Of a stretch of DNA of 64,000 bases, positions 1 through 12,644 are shown in pieces. The stretch's first letter is position 1. Every line of letters starts with the position of its first letter. The position numbers and the translations under genes were made by a program. The DNA comes from Hermetia illucens (lineage: Eukaryota > Arthropoda > Insecta > Diptera > Stratiomyidae): NCBI RefSeq assembly GCF_905115235.1, contig NC_051855.1, positions 12,142,388 through 12,206,387 on the forward strand, written 5' to 3'. Below the pieces are notes generated by a model, which was given only the letters and a program-made list of their open reading frames with translations, was not told where the DNA came from and searched no databases.

Positions 1-3000
1 AAAATCAGAGAGATATCCTTCAGAAACAGTGTCATTGGATTCCTGACGAAAGTTCAGATTAGCCCCTTTAGATCCTTTCTTCTGATGCCCGGTCTGTTTT
101 CGCTGTTGATCGGAACCATTATTTTGAATAGACGACGAACGCTGATCAGATTGATTTTGTGGAGATAAATTCGAACATTCACCAGCTCCTGAGATTCTGG
201 AGTAGGTTCGTCGTGGTACCTGCACCACAAGATCTCGACTTTCGCTAGAATCGGTATCAGTATCGGTATGTCCTCCATGATCAGTACGTTTGCCACTGCC
301 TGGATTAACGTCATCATTGTCGGTATCGTCCATTTCTGTATCGGTATCTGAATCCACCGCAACTATGGGGTCCAATGGGGGTGGCATTAAAGATGCGTTA
401 TCCTCAATTTGATTAAATTTTTGAGCTTGTGACGTTGAGGAAACAGGTTCGGGAGTAAATTCTTGCCCAACATTTTGTGAACTAATTTCAATATCATCAG
501 TTGATGACTGTGAGGACGGCTCTAAGTAAGGAACTGTTGAATGTTTAAAACTGTTTGCATTAGTCTTAGTTTCCTCCTGTCCTGTGGCTTCAGCTATTTC
601 TAAAATGGGCATGGATGAATCTTCCATGCTCTCTCCGGGAATGTCATTAATTTGAGCACCGCTTACACCGGCTGAGTCGCATTTTGAATCCGAGTCATGT
701 TCAGTGTTGTCCATAGGTGAATCCAAATCCTGGCAAGATGCTTCCTTTGGGAAAGTTGAAATATCCTCCACGTAATCAATTACCTCAATGGAATCAACGT
801 CCGAAAGAGATTCCAAATTCACCACTGGTGCTACTCCCGAAGTACTAATTGGAACTACTTCATCATCTTCCAAAACCTCATCTGTGTGACGTTCTACTTC
901 TTCCGGAATGCTTTTAGTCTTAACAACAAGTTTATCTTCATTAACGTCAGAATCCTGCTTTTCTTCACTTTCTTGAAGGACGTTATTTTGACCTTCTGGA
1001 AACTCAATCGTATGTTCATTGTTTTCAGAGGTTGCACTCCCGGCCACAATGGAATCTTCTTCAGGAGCAGCCAGGAAGGAGTCCCCTTCAGGATCAGCAA
1101 CGAAGGAATCACCTTCAGGGTCAGCAACGAAGGAATCGCCTTCAGGATCAGCAACAAAGGAATCGCCTTCAGGATCAGCAACGAAGGAATCGCCTTCAGG
1201 ATCAGCAACGAAGGAATCGCCTTCAGGATCAGCAACGAAGGAATCGCCTTCAGGATCAGCAACGAAGGAATCGCCTTCAGGATCAGCAACGAAGGAATCG
1301 CCTTCAGGATCAACAACAAAGGAATCGCCTTCAGGATCAGCAACGAAGGAATCGCCTTCAGGATCAGCAACGAAGGAATCGCCTTCAGGATCAGCAACGA
1401 AGGAATCGCCTTCAGGATCAGCAACGAAGGAATCGCCTTCAGGATCAGCAACGAAGGAATCGCCTTCAGGATCAGCAACAAAGGAATCGCCTTCAGGATC
1501 AGCAACGAAGGAATCGCCTTCAGGATCAGCAACGGAGGAATCGCCTTCAGGATCAGCAATGAAGGAATCGCCTTCAGGTGCGATTACGGAAGAGTCAGCT
1601 TCAGGAGCGGTTACGGAAGAGTCAGCTCCAGGAGCAGCTACGGAAATCTCACCTTCATTAGCGGCTACGAAAGGATCACCTTCAGGAGCGACCATGAACG
1701 GATCAGTTTCAGGAATGGCCCCGAAGGAATCGCCCTCAGGAGGGGTCACGAACGCATCATCCTCAAGGACTACACTATTTTTAATCACAGTCAAAAATTG
1801 ATTATCAGCCTTGGAAGTTTGCAGAGTTTGTGAATCTGAAACTTGTGGCACAAGACTGAAAGGAATATTCAATTCAAGCGATGTTTGTGGTTGTTCTGCA
1901 GATGTGTCAGCCTCAGAAACTACTTGATAGAGTTTGGTATTCTCCTCAGTAACTTTTCCGTCAGCATTTAATTCATCCTCATTACGATCCTTTTCTTTCT
2001 TCTCGTCCTGAGTTGAGTCACAAGTTTTTGATTCCTCGCCATGATTATCATTCGACTTATCCGATTCGAGGATATCTTCAATTTGACGTACTTGAATCTC
2101 ACCACTGTTTTCCAATGAACTGTGTGCGTCATCTACTTTGTCAGCGGCCAATGTACTGCTAGCATCCTGACTATCACAATTATCCACACCTACTTGACGC
2201 TGTCCAACCTCGTCTTCGAATACCACTTGACATGCACTCTCGTCAGAAAGCATAGGATCCGACGTAAGCTTGCTTCTTTTTGGCTCAAAGGGCTGCATGT
2301 CTTCGATTGTTAATGCAGAATCAGTGGTACTACAACTATCAGAAATCTCGATTTCGTCTACCACTATTTTAGGAACCAATTGGTTTACCGTTGGCTCTTG
2401 AACAGTAACTGTTTGTACGGCAACTGGGAGATCATTTGGTTTTGTTTGATTATGTCTATCAAATATTAAGCCAGTTAAGTTTGACGAACTAGTAGAGGCT
2501 TTAAATAGATCAAGGCCCACTGGTTGACTAATGGATGGTTCATATGAGTCATGTTTACTGGTAGATGCTCCCGGAACAATAGCTGGGACGTTTGGACTTA
2601 CATGTGGTGCCAGTTTTACATCTTTTTGGGTTGATAATTCCGCTGAAATTGGAGCGCTTCCACTCGATATCACAATATTACTTTCATTGGACGAAGTTGC
2701 CGTCCGCATTGTCAACTTTGAAATATCTTTTATTTCAACAGAGGAGCCCAATAAACTGCGCTTTGATGCGGGAATGATCCTCTCGACATAGAATACTTTC
2801 TTCGGGTCAATAGGAGGGTATATAATCCCGCTGTTGGTATTGCCTGCAGTGATTGACTGAGTTGACACAAATGTTGGTTTTCCATTGCTAGAAAGTTTCA
2901 ATTCGGAAGCTGGCTGTTGCACCCATCGACCTGAACTCAATAGAGTAGATAGAGCCAATTTAGGGGTAGAGGGCAAAGCGGTAGTAGTGGTTGTCAATGG

Positions 3001-6000
3001 AGCTGCTGCCACACCGGCCGAAACGTAAGCAAGGGAAGAGCGCACTTGATTGCCGGATTGCTTCACGTTGGATTGGAACCTATTTGAATCATCGGTCGAT
3101 ACCCGATTACTGCCGGTGCCTGAAGGTTGTTTCTGTGGAATTGAACGAGGAAGAGAATCTGAACTTTGTACAATCGACGTCAATTTGGATATAGTCCCTC
3201 CTGTTTGTGGATGTAACAATTCACTCGTTGATGTTGAATTCTCGCCCGGCTTCCTTTTCAATGATTCCTCTACTAGTCGACTCCTTTCGATCTTTGACGG
3301 ACCTGGCTCTTGAGTAGCTATTTGGCTATATGAACGCTTGGCAAAATTCAAGCGACTTAACGACGAGGTGGATGGCATATTTTGGGTTGAGGGAGTAATG
3401 GTTAACTGACTTCCATACGACATTGTTTTCTGAGTAGGATTCAACAGTGATTTCTGAGAAAGTAAAGGTAACTGATTTGGAAATCCTCGAGCATTCGCTT
3501 GTTGGCGTGCTAAAGACGTTGGCGCAAGAGGGTGTTGTTGGCTTGTTGAAGGTACTATAGGTGATGGGGTATAGACTTGTGAAGATCGCTTTCGAATATC
3601 TTTTTGATTCGGGGTGGCAGATTGCCTCTGTTTGAAACGGATTGCGCTCCCTTGATGAGAGGGTGTGACTTGCTGTTGCAATGCAGCTGTGTACGATGAG
3701 GATAGCTGCAATTGCGCTTGTAGTTGTTGAATATAAAACACTCGGAAAAGTGCGTCAAGTTCACTTGCAGAATCCGGAGGACTTTCACCAGATTGTTGTG
3801 AGAGATGTCGTAATAGGAAGTCATTGAAAGGAGAAATCAATTTCGGATCATGTTGCAAGGCTTGAGCAAATGTCGAGCACAAGGTATCGCTAAGAGGATC
3901 TCGCATCGATTTATTGTAACTTCGTTTATATTCTCTTTGTAAATTCATGTGCCGGGGTTGTTTCTCCAAAGACGGGGATTTCACTCTGGGATGTTTAGGT
4001 TTTCTTCCAGGCTTCTTACGTCTAGTAGTGTTATCGTCACTTACCTCATAATCGGATTCAGCATTCGACATTTCTTCATCAGAATCTGCAAATATTTCGT
4101 ATCCTTTCTCGATACCTGGACCATCTGATTCTGGTAAATTGCGGAATTGATCGTAATCTAAATTTAAATATTGTAAATGATCATTTGCTATAGCTAAACC
4201 CTGTCTGACTATCTCTAATTTTCCGCCTGGTTTTAAAAGTCGCTGGCAATTACTTTCCAATTCAGGCCAGGACTGTAACCAAGATAGAAATTTAACACGT
4301 GGTGAACTGAGCAGCACGGAAAGATCTATACGTATGTGATCAGGTAAATCGATAGTTTCGATTGAATCGAGAATAAGATTAGGAGCTGCAAGAGCATCAT
4401 AACTAGGATTTTCAAGGATCTTATTGCTACCCGTAATGGAATGCAATACGTGAAGGGTCGAAGAGGAGTTGGAATCTTCAGAATTTCCTGTTACTTTATC
4501 TGTAAAGTTTGAGGTAGATTCTGGAATTTTGGTTGAAGCTGTTATATTAGATTGGCATGTTTTCGTGCTAGTGGTGGTAACAAGGGAGTTGGATATGGTT
4601 ACTGTTGTTGTGGTTGTTGTTGATATGGTGGTTTTAATTATGCTACCCACTTTTGAATCAGTTGAATGAGATTCTGACTGATTATTACTGTTTAGAGTAC
4701 TACCTGCATTGCCTAAATCTGGATTCTCGACCGCTTCCCATTGTTTAGTTAACGCTACACATTTAACAATATTATAGTTTTCAGGAGTTGGATTCAAAGA
4801 AAAAGCAGTTAAAATACACTCATGGGTTAGATATGGATGATGAATTTGCAAGAGATCAGCAATTTGCAAATAACGATGCGATAATGTGACTTCGTTCTCG
4901 ATAATCACTTCGACTGAGCAACTCTTTTCACTTTTCAGCAACTCCAGTTCGTTCAAATCGCCTGTAATGACTCGTACGTAGAGTTCTAGTAGCAATTCCC
5001 TCCACTCTGGCACTTTCTGTGAGGAAGATAGGGAGGAATTTAAGGAGTTAACATAGGAACGAACTCGTAGTTGTATTTTTATTTAATTGTTTAGATACTG
5101 GAAGTGTGAGCTTACCATTTCTTTGATTATGTGACACGCTAAATGCAAATGTTTCTGTGAACAAGCAGAGGAGAATAGTTTTCGGGCAATCACTCTGAAT
5201 TTCCGTACGGGAACCTTTTGATGCATCTTTAACCACTCCTTGAGTATTGCACAGTAGAAGTGTTGATTGTTTGAATTTAGACAATCAACCATAATTGTTG
5301 CTATAGTAATGTTTGCCGATAGTTTTGCAACTTTAGCTCGGAATTTGAATAAGCGTGAACTCTCTGTGTCCATGTTGATATTACGCCGTATTAGTAACAG
5401 TGCATCGTAGAGTCCTAGACGCTTAACCTGGAAAGACCATAGGAAAATATGAGTGTATTGGAGGCGTAGAAAAACTCCAAGAACAAGGTCATCCTTACCT
5501 CTTCGATGAACTTATTAACACCGATATATTTATGTACAAGACAAAGATAGATGTCGAAAATGAAGTATATATGTCCTATTGATGTGGATTTTCGTAATTC
5601 ATGATTTTCACCAACACTACGCAGAGCTAGAAGTGCTTTTGAGCATAGTGTGAAGGCTACATCATCACACTTGGTTTCACATAGCTTTTGCAAACGAAGA
5701 ACTATCATACAACCACGCTCGGCTGTAAGATAGTCTAAATCTGTAATATAAAGCATAAAAAATGAACATTTCTGGATAGATTTCAACGTGGTTGAAAATA
5801 GTGCGCTTGCTATTCAACCCAATTCAATGTACAAAGCAATATTACTTACCATTTTTCGTTAGCAGCCGAGCATCACCATGTAAAACCGTCAATAAACGCT
5901 TATCGCCCCAAGGATTATCAAAATGTTGCAGGATATATTCACAACGATTAGCTGAGTTTGGTGAATTTTGAATTTTCGGTAGAGCTTGTAGAATATTAGT

Positions 6001-9000
6001 TCGTATTTCGTTACGTTTTTCAGTTGGTAATGTTGTCCATTCACCAACTAGCATTAGATGTAATGTATGTCGTAATACCCAATAGAGAAGATTTTTACAA
6101 GCTTCTGCCGTTGAATTGCCAACTAAAATTGTTGCACATTGCCAGGCAATATGTAGTTTGTCAATACGTGAAGAATAGTCAAGTTTGTTGTAACACAAAT
6201 TTATAATGGCTTCCTGTAAAATGAAAGGAAAGGAAGAAAACGTTAAAGAAATACATCCAAATAATGTCGGTCAGGTGATGAAGTATACAAAAAATTGTTA
6301 TAAACGGTTGGCTCCATGTGTATCAACATCACTGTCCCATCGTTTACCATCCACTTCAATGTTCAGACCAATCTTGGCAAGTGAATTCTCGTTTGCACGA
6401 ATTGCGTGATCATACCATCGAAGACGCCTCTCTCGCAACTTTTCCACGATCGATGCAACCCCATAACGATCGCGGATATCCTCATTTCGGATGTGATTTA
6501 TACGTGTGACGCCACTAGTCCAACGTAGCATCTTCGTCTTCATTACCGCAAGACGCCGTTCATTGTCTTTTATGGTCGGCCAACACTCAGAACCATAGAG
6601 AGCGACTGGACGGACGACATTGCGGTAAATTTTAGATTTGAGACGTTCGTTGATACGTCGATCACAACACTGAGGGTTATTCTCGAGCAACCCAATGGTG
6701 ACACTTCTAGAGATGTATTCCTATACATCTAGCCAACTAACAGTCATCCATCATTGAAGAGCTATTTAAGGTCGAAAGCGAGGCGAGTCACAATAGAAAA
6801 TGCCTCAAAGGGGACTATCACTGATTTTCGCTTCCATATTTACATGGTCATTTCGAGGGGAGTGCTGTAAGGTGTTATGACTGTATCACCAAGATGACCA
6901 TCCAGGCTGAGTAGGACTAGCCACGAGAGATGAACTATTGGCCATACTCCACTGAAGTATTCCGACAACATGTTCTCACGATATTTAATACTTTAGTTCC
7001 AATTACATAATGAAGAAGTATTTTGTATCCCTAAACACTCTGGTGCGTTGACCTAAAGGTCATTTCATCGATCTTACACCCCTTTCTTCACTATACGGCG
7101 ACTTATTGATCAGTTGTTACAAAGAGGGTAGGCTGTTGCAACAGCTTGGCACCGACAGAATCGGCGCCCAACGTGGGGTTGGCTCAGATCCAAAAAAAAA
7201 TCATGTCCAACGTGGGGTTGACTCAAACAGCAAAAAAATTGGCGCCCAACGTGGGACCAGAGTCTAATTCTCATCTCATCGTGTTGGCGCCCAAAGTGAG
7301 GACCAGAAGGTGGCATTCCCGCTATCTTTTGGGTACAACATCTGCCGGGCTTCATCGCACTAGAAAGCTTAAACGAAGTTAGGAGGATTCTGTTTGCCAC
7401 AGGTCATATACATATTAGCCTCAAGAACCAAACAGAGCTGGCGCCCACCGTGGGGTTGATTCACATCATAATAGAGTTGACGACCGACGTGGGCTCACAG
7501 TCCAATTCTCATCGTAAAAGAGTTGGTGCCCAACGTGGGGCCCGGAAGGTGGAATTCTCCACCTCCCCCCCCTTCCTAAGGACCTAAACCTCTTACTCCA
7601 TTGTTCTACTCATTGATCAGTTGTTACGAAGAAAGTAGAGCGTTTCATCACCTTGGCACCAACACGGTCTTCAAGGTGAGGAAAAGCCCCACTCTCTTCG
7701 TAACAGAGTTGGCGCCCAAATGTGGGGCCGATTCATCGCAATAGAGTTGGTGCCCAAATGTGGGGTCGATTCATCGCAATAGAGTTGGCGCCCAACGTGG
7801 GACGCCCTTTTGCATGTATGGGGACCCCCCTTAAATTCGGCATAGAATTATGTAACTCAATGTATGCGTGAGCGTTCACAATTCCCGCCTTTCCACCAAA
7901 TTTGGTGTGAATCGTTACAACCGTCTCCGAGAGAAACGCGTGTGACGGAAAGACAGTAAACCGATTTTAATAAGGCTTTGTTTTACAAAAAAAAAAAAAC
8001 CTTAAAAATGAGTGTGGAATGTCCTAGTATCAACATTACTGTTCCATCCAGTGCATCGAACGTGCCGATCGCCGAGTATTTCACAAGGTCGTCATGGCAG
8101 CCCAATTCTCAGCGTAATACTGTTGGCGCCCGACGTGGGTCCACAGTCCAATTCTCATCGTCAGAGTTCGCGCCCAACGTGGGGCCCGGAAAGTGGCATT
8201 TTCCCTATTTTTGGGTTTAACACCCACCGGACTTGGATGGTATTGGATTCAAAGTGCCCTTCGCTTACGAATACTCTGATGCCTAAACGATTTTTGTTCA
8301 CCTAGTGAATATCCTCTGCAAAGCCGACTGAAACTATTGCCAAGGTGCCTGAATGAGTCATGTGATATTGGCACCTTGGCACCAAGGTGATGGAGCACCC
8401 TGCCCTCTTCTTAACAATTGGCGCCCAGCGTGGGGGTTGACTCACATCGTAACAGAGATGGCACCCAGTGTGGGGCTAATTCACATCGTAACAGAGTTGG
8501 CGCCCAACGTGGAGTCACAGCCTAATTGACCTCAAGAGCCAAACAGCAGGTGATCAAAAAGTCGTGCAATATTTACACCAGAAGGAAAAGGACATAGGTA
8601 CCGGAAATATGAACATTTTGGTCTTAAAAATCGGGAGATATTGGATTCAAACTTCTGTGCATGTTGACTCCAAGGATCGGACGAGCTTCAGAAACTGAGT
8701 TTTGCCTATACGAGGAACAAAGTGTCAACCATCTTTAAATCGTCTTCGGAAATGTACACCACCCCCTCCCCAAAACTTCCCAAGGACCTTACCCTCTTCC
8801 GATGCATCACTTTGCCGCCAACACGGTCACCATGGTGAGGTAACGTCCTACTCTTCCTAACAGAGTTAGTACCCAGCGTTGGGCCAAATCACGCCATAAG
8901 AGTTGGCGCCCAGCGTGGGGCTGACTCATATTGTAAGAGTTAGCGCCCAACGTGGGACCACAGTCCAATTCTCATCGTAATAAAGTTGGTGCCCAACGTG

Positions 9001-12000
9001 GGCCAGTCCAATTCTGATCGTAACTGAGTTGGCGCCCAACGAGCGGCCAGTCCAATTCTCACCGCAACTGAGTTGGTGCCCAACGTGGTGCCAGCTAAAT
9101 TCTCATCGTAACTGAGTTGGTGCCCAACGTGGTGCCAGCTAAATTCTCATCGTAACTGAGTCGGCGCCCAATTCTCATCATAATTGAGTTGGCGCCCAAC
9201 GTGGGGCCAGTCCAATTCTCATCATAACTGAGATGGCGTCCAACGTGGGGCCAGTCCAATTCTCATCATAACTGAGTTGGCGTCCAACGTGGGGCCAGTC
9301 CAGTTCTCATCGTAACTGATTTGGCGCCCGGAAAGGGGCATTTGCGCTATATTTTGTGGTTTACATCCCCCGGGCTTAATGGAATTAGGATTTGAGCTCC
9401 CTTCACTTACGAATACTCCAATGCCTCAAGGAACTTAGGAGGATTACGTTCACTAGGTGAACATCCTCTTGTAAGTTCCAAGTTTGACGCTCAAAACAGG
9501 GCTCTTCAGCGAATTTCTCTGCATAGCCGGCTGGAAACTATGCCAATGTTCTACACCATCCGGCCAGTCATTGGTCAAATGTTACGAAGAGAGTAGGGCG
9601 TTGCGTCACCTTGGCACCAACACGGTCGCCAAGGTGATGCAACGTCCTTCCCACTTCGCAACAATTGGCGCCCAGCGTGAGACTGAGTCACATCCTAAAA
9701 GAGTTGGCGCCCAACGTGGGGCCACGGTCCAATTCTCATCATAACAAAGTCGGTGCCCAACGTGGGTCCCGCAGGGTGGCATTCCCGCTATCTTCTGGAG
9801 TTTTCACCCACCAGACTTGATGGTATTAGGATCAGAGTTCCCTTCGCTTGCGAATACTTCGATGCCTAAACGAACTTACCAGGTGAAGATTCTCTTGACG
9901 CTGAAAAAAGGGCTCTGAAACGGATTTCTCTGCAAAGCCGACAGAAAGTATTGCCTTGGTACCAACACCACCAAGCTGATGGAACGCCTTACCTTCTTCG
10001 CAAGAGTTGGCGCTCAGCGTGATCCAGACTCACATCGAAACAAAATTGGCGCCCAACGTGGGGACACAGTCCAATTCCCGTAGTAACAAAGTCGGCGCCC
10101 AACGTGGGGACCGAAAGGTGGCATTTCCGCTATCTTTGGGATTTGATAGGTATTCGGTTCAGAGCTCCCTTCGAACTTAGGAGGATTTTGTTCAGCAGGT
10201 GAACACATTTGGCGCCCAGCGTGGGGTTGACTCATATCGTTGATACCAAACGCGGGGTCAGTCCAATTATCATCGTAAACGAGTCGGCGTCCAACGTGGA
10301 GTCACAATCCAATTCCATCGTAACGGAGCTGGCGCCCAACGTGGGGCCACAATCCAATTCCATCGTAACGGAGCTGGCGCCCAACGTGGGGCCACAATCC
10401 AATTCATCGTAACAGATTTTGCGTCCAACGTGGGTTCTTTTGGGACAAACACCTGCCGACATATAACACAAAGCAAACAAATAGAAGGTTGTCCACAGGG
10501 CGGAGTACTATCGCCGCTGAGTATGGTAGTGGACGAACTCCTGGACGTGCTAACAAACACTAGAATACAAGTCCAGGGTTGCGCGATTCTATGTGACAGA
10601 ATCCAAATTGGACCAGCAGCTGATTACTTGGTACCCTGACAGATCCCTCACAGCAGAGGGAGCGGGTGCCGGTGACATTGGTCCAAGGAAAATGTACTTC
10701 GAGCCAATGGGCAAGTACACTAGCATATTCCAGGCGGAAATATACGCCATAGACAAATGTGCCTCCTTTAATCTGCAAAGGAACTATAGCTATTCTCACC
10801 GATAGCCAAGCAGCGATCAAGGCACTTAGGTCCAACCAGGTGATCTCAAAACTGGTATGGGAATGCCTTGAGAGACTGAATACACTCTGCTGGATACTTT
10901 GGGTTCCAGGCCATGTTGGATTGGAAGACAACGAGGCAACAGACGAACTAGCCAAGAAAGGAGCAGGAACGCTTTTACACGGGCCAGAATCCTTCTGTGG
11001 AATCGGAAACGGTTTCATGGCTATGAATCTAAGAAATGAGAAGGAACCGTTGAGGGAACTATACTGGGCGGGCCTACCGGGGATGGAGCAGTCCAGGGTG
11101 TTTATTGGGGGATACGAACCCATACGCAGAAAGGATTGCTTAAACCTCACGAAAAAGAACCTCCGAATCATAATGGGAATTCTCACTGGTCACTGTTTTG
11201 GAAAGTTCGAAGGAGATGCAACTGCTATTAGACCGAAGTTTGACTTCTATCAGGAAGACTGCCCCAACATTACCCAATATTGCTGTTTTATTTTGCCGGC
11301 TACCAGCAACTAGTGTCGATGGACAGGTTCCCTGCGAGTAGCGTATACGCTATGGAACTCTTCTCAGACGGCGTTTTTACACGCACTCCTTTTTGGGGAT
11401 AGAGAACGCTTGTTTCCAATATTTGTCAACATGTAGTAGGGCCTTGTAATATTACCAAGTAGCTATCCGTTAGTTTCCATTGAAAAAAATGCATTCATAC
11501 CTAAACCGAAACTAATTAATACACAAAAATCCGCCACAACAAAACATTACGCTTGTTGCCGCCCGCATTCAACTGCCTTTTATCAAGGACAATCAAGGCA
11601 GCACACCTAAATTATTAAAAAAAAAAAAAGCTGTGGGAGCAGGAGACATTGCATCCAATTATCGGCAATTCCATAAAAATTATCACTCTTCCTCCATCCA
11701 GCTTCCAAGAGGACCTGGCTTGAAATCATCTCATAGCAATGTTCTGATTCGATGTTGCTCTTGTCGATGATAAAATCGAATCACCACTATCGGCTTCCGA
11801 GTCGTGGTAGCGATAGCAACAGTTACCTAGAATGCGAGCGCCACACAGAATTGTCTGCCTTATCAACCTACGTCAATATGTCTCCTCAAATCGTTTGTTT
11901 ATTCCACTGTCTTCAATTACACCTGAAAATACCAAAACAAGTCAAGGAAGCCACAGTAAGCCTTGCATGCCGATGATTACGTTATCCTGCAGTCATGACT

Positions 12001-12598
12001 TCGTTCCTCGACTGATGCGAATTCATAATCAATCAGCCACTTCCTAAATATAGAACGAAATGGCGTAGCTCAGATGTTTTACCCAGTTCTCTGTGGACAT
12101 GCTAGTAAAGCTAGAGGTGTACGAGAGCAAATAATTCAGCGATTTTCATTTACAAATACGGAACATTACCCTCCCAAAGGGCTCAAAACTTGGACCGGAC
12201 CGCGCCAAAAACTCAACCCCGATGTAAACAAAAATCGAGACACTTACCTTGTACTCCTTGAGCAGGAAAATCTTCCTACTTATCGGTTTCATACCATCCT
12301 TGGTACCGCTTTCTTCATTGCTGCCCGAAGCATTAGGACAGGAAACAATAGCGTTTGGTACGAATGTGATGGCGTCTAGAGCGCGCTCTTCACCACCTGC
12401 ATGGTCGAAACAAGTGCACATATCCTTCGAGCAATACTCCATGTCCAGTAAAGGATCCATTTCGGGAGCATCGCTTGCCGTTGCACAATTCCCACGAAGG
12501 CAATCACCCTTCGATGCTTCCTGACCGGACGGACCTTCGCCCGTCTTCATTACATTGATTCTATCACCGCTAGAACTAGGACTAGATTTATCCGCCAT
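1..12598 (-). CDS. Large nuclear-looking protein, ZNF292/RLF-like N-terminal half (tentative), 3' end off window
   Basis: Coding exons read on the minus strand are 12598-12248, 6213-5850, 5740-5499, 5427-5116 and 5016 to beyond base 1. All are phase-compatible with GT-AG borders and give about 2,095 residues without a stop. The 117-residue first exon (start MADKSSPSSSGD) ends in a strong donor and joins in phase 0 to the second exon across a 6.0-kb transposon-filled intron. Residues 100-420 are helix-rich and Cys/Leu-rich and recall the N-terminal helical region of ZNF292/RLF/ZNF654 proteins. This is pattern recognition, not an alignment. Near residue 758 there is a basic GRKPKHPR segment like an AT hook. 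The 5-kb last exon is Ser/Thr/Gln-rich, then strongly acidic, and holds a 9-residue repeat at about residues 1568-1738. No zinc finger is seen inside the window; any would lie past the left edge. The gene is well supported, its identity is not. Confidence 0.78.
1070..1582 (-). repeat. 27-bp coding minisatellite, about 19 copies
   Basis: About 19 tandem copies of a 27-bp unit lie inside the last visible exon of the leftmost gene and encode the 9-residue repeat EGDSFVADP. Inner copies differ at only one or two bases, such as acgaagg versus acaaagg. Flanking copies at 1583-1740 are more diverged (for example EADSSVTAP, EGDPFVAAN), as in an array homogenised at its centre. Because 27 is a multiple of 3, several other frames across the array stay open on both strands. 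Those long alternative frames are artefacts, not genes. Confidence 0.95.
6298..6690 (-). mobile_element. RTE-like LINE fragment, C-terminal part of reverse transcriptase
   Basis: A 130-codon frame reads INERLKSKIYRNVVRPVALY, then SECWP and a KMLRWTSGVTR segment. These are typical of the C-terminal part of RTE-clade proteins, often mis-annotated as craniofacial development protein 2. It lies in the 6-kb intron of the leftmost gene, on the same strand. A second copy of the same family lies at 57250-57770. It is 5'-truncated with no RT active site. Confidence 0.8.
6691..7090. other. Intron sequence without recognisable feature
   Basis: This spacer lies between the RTE-like fragment and the tandem array, within the long intron of the leftmost gene. 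I see no coding frame, RNA gene or repeat here. Confidence 0.5.
7091..10440. repeat. Tandem array of tRNA-Lys primer-binding-site-like motifs and hairpins, LTR-retrotransposon-derived (fossil)
   Basis: Roughly three dozen copies of a motif close to TGGCGCCCAACGTGGGGC occur here. That is the 18-base complement of the 3' end of the tRNA-Lys (CUU type) and is used as the primer-binding site by gypsy-group LTR elements. In the densest part (8985-9330) the unit is about 45 bp and continues as AGTCCAATTCTCATCGTAAC. A higher-order unit of about 0.4-1.2 kb also carries a shared block (GGTGGCATTCCCGCTATC followed by CCTTCGCTTACGAATACTC) and an imperfect hairpin just upstream of a motif. No gag, pol or env frame is present. 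The array looks like an amplified LTR-end plus leader segment, sitting as a relic in a host intron. Copies differ by many substitutions, so it is not recent. Confidence 0.85.
9581..9662. repeat. Best-preserved long hairpin of the array
   Basis: Two arms of about 35 bases, the left beginning GTTACGAAGAGAGTAGGGCG and the right ending CTTCGCAAC, are near-complementary around a loop of about 12 bases. It is immediately followed by a primer-binding-site-like motif at 9666. Weaker versions lie near 7623-7704, 8345-8415, 8800-8862 and 9955-10005. Confidence 0.8.
10441..11320 (+). mobile_element. LINE fragment: scrap of reverse transcriptase plus RNase H domain
   Basis: A short RT piece (GCPQGGVLSPL, the usual motif just before the active site) is followed by RNase H. 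Its segments include YTSIFQAEIYAIDKC, ILTDSQAAIKAL and WILWVPGHVGLEDNEATDELA, which hold the expected Glu, Asp and His catalytic positions. The C-terminal part runs to about 11310. The RT and RNase H pieces are in different frames and the whole RT core is missing. An RNase H domain on a LINE points to the I/R1/LOA/Jockey group. It directly follows the primer-binding-site array. Confidence 0.8.
11321..12145. other. Intron sequence, nothing recognised
   Basis: This is a moderately AT-rich stretch between the LINE fragment and the first coding exon of the leftmost gene. It has a short poly(A) run near 11617. I see no coding frame of known family and no RNA gene. Confidence 0.5.
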
Positions 12599-12644
12599 CC
12601 TCTTAGCGGTTTTCTATACACATAAAGTAACTTCTCACGTTGAC

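Noticed and set aside
886-1833. Long open frames on the plus strand (315, 260 and 176 codons) and a 221-codon minus frame across the same region
   Set aside because: They are by-products of the 27-bp repeat, whose length is a multiple of three. The real frame is the minus-strand one that stays open through the whole 5-kb exon.
7146-8305. Short open frames within the primer-binding-site array
   Set aside because: They arise from repeat units read in frame, such as APNVGLTQ, and show no protein family.
7091-10440. CRISPR-like array
   Set aside because: The spacing is irregular, the spacers are themselves repeated, the genome is eukaryotic, and the motif is explained by a tRNA-Lys primer-binding site.
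12249-12524. Plus-strand frames opposite the MADKSS exon
   Set aside because: They are shadows of the minus-strand exon, which has a good ATG context, a strong donor and a matching phase downstream.
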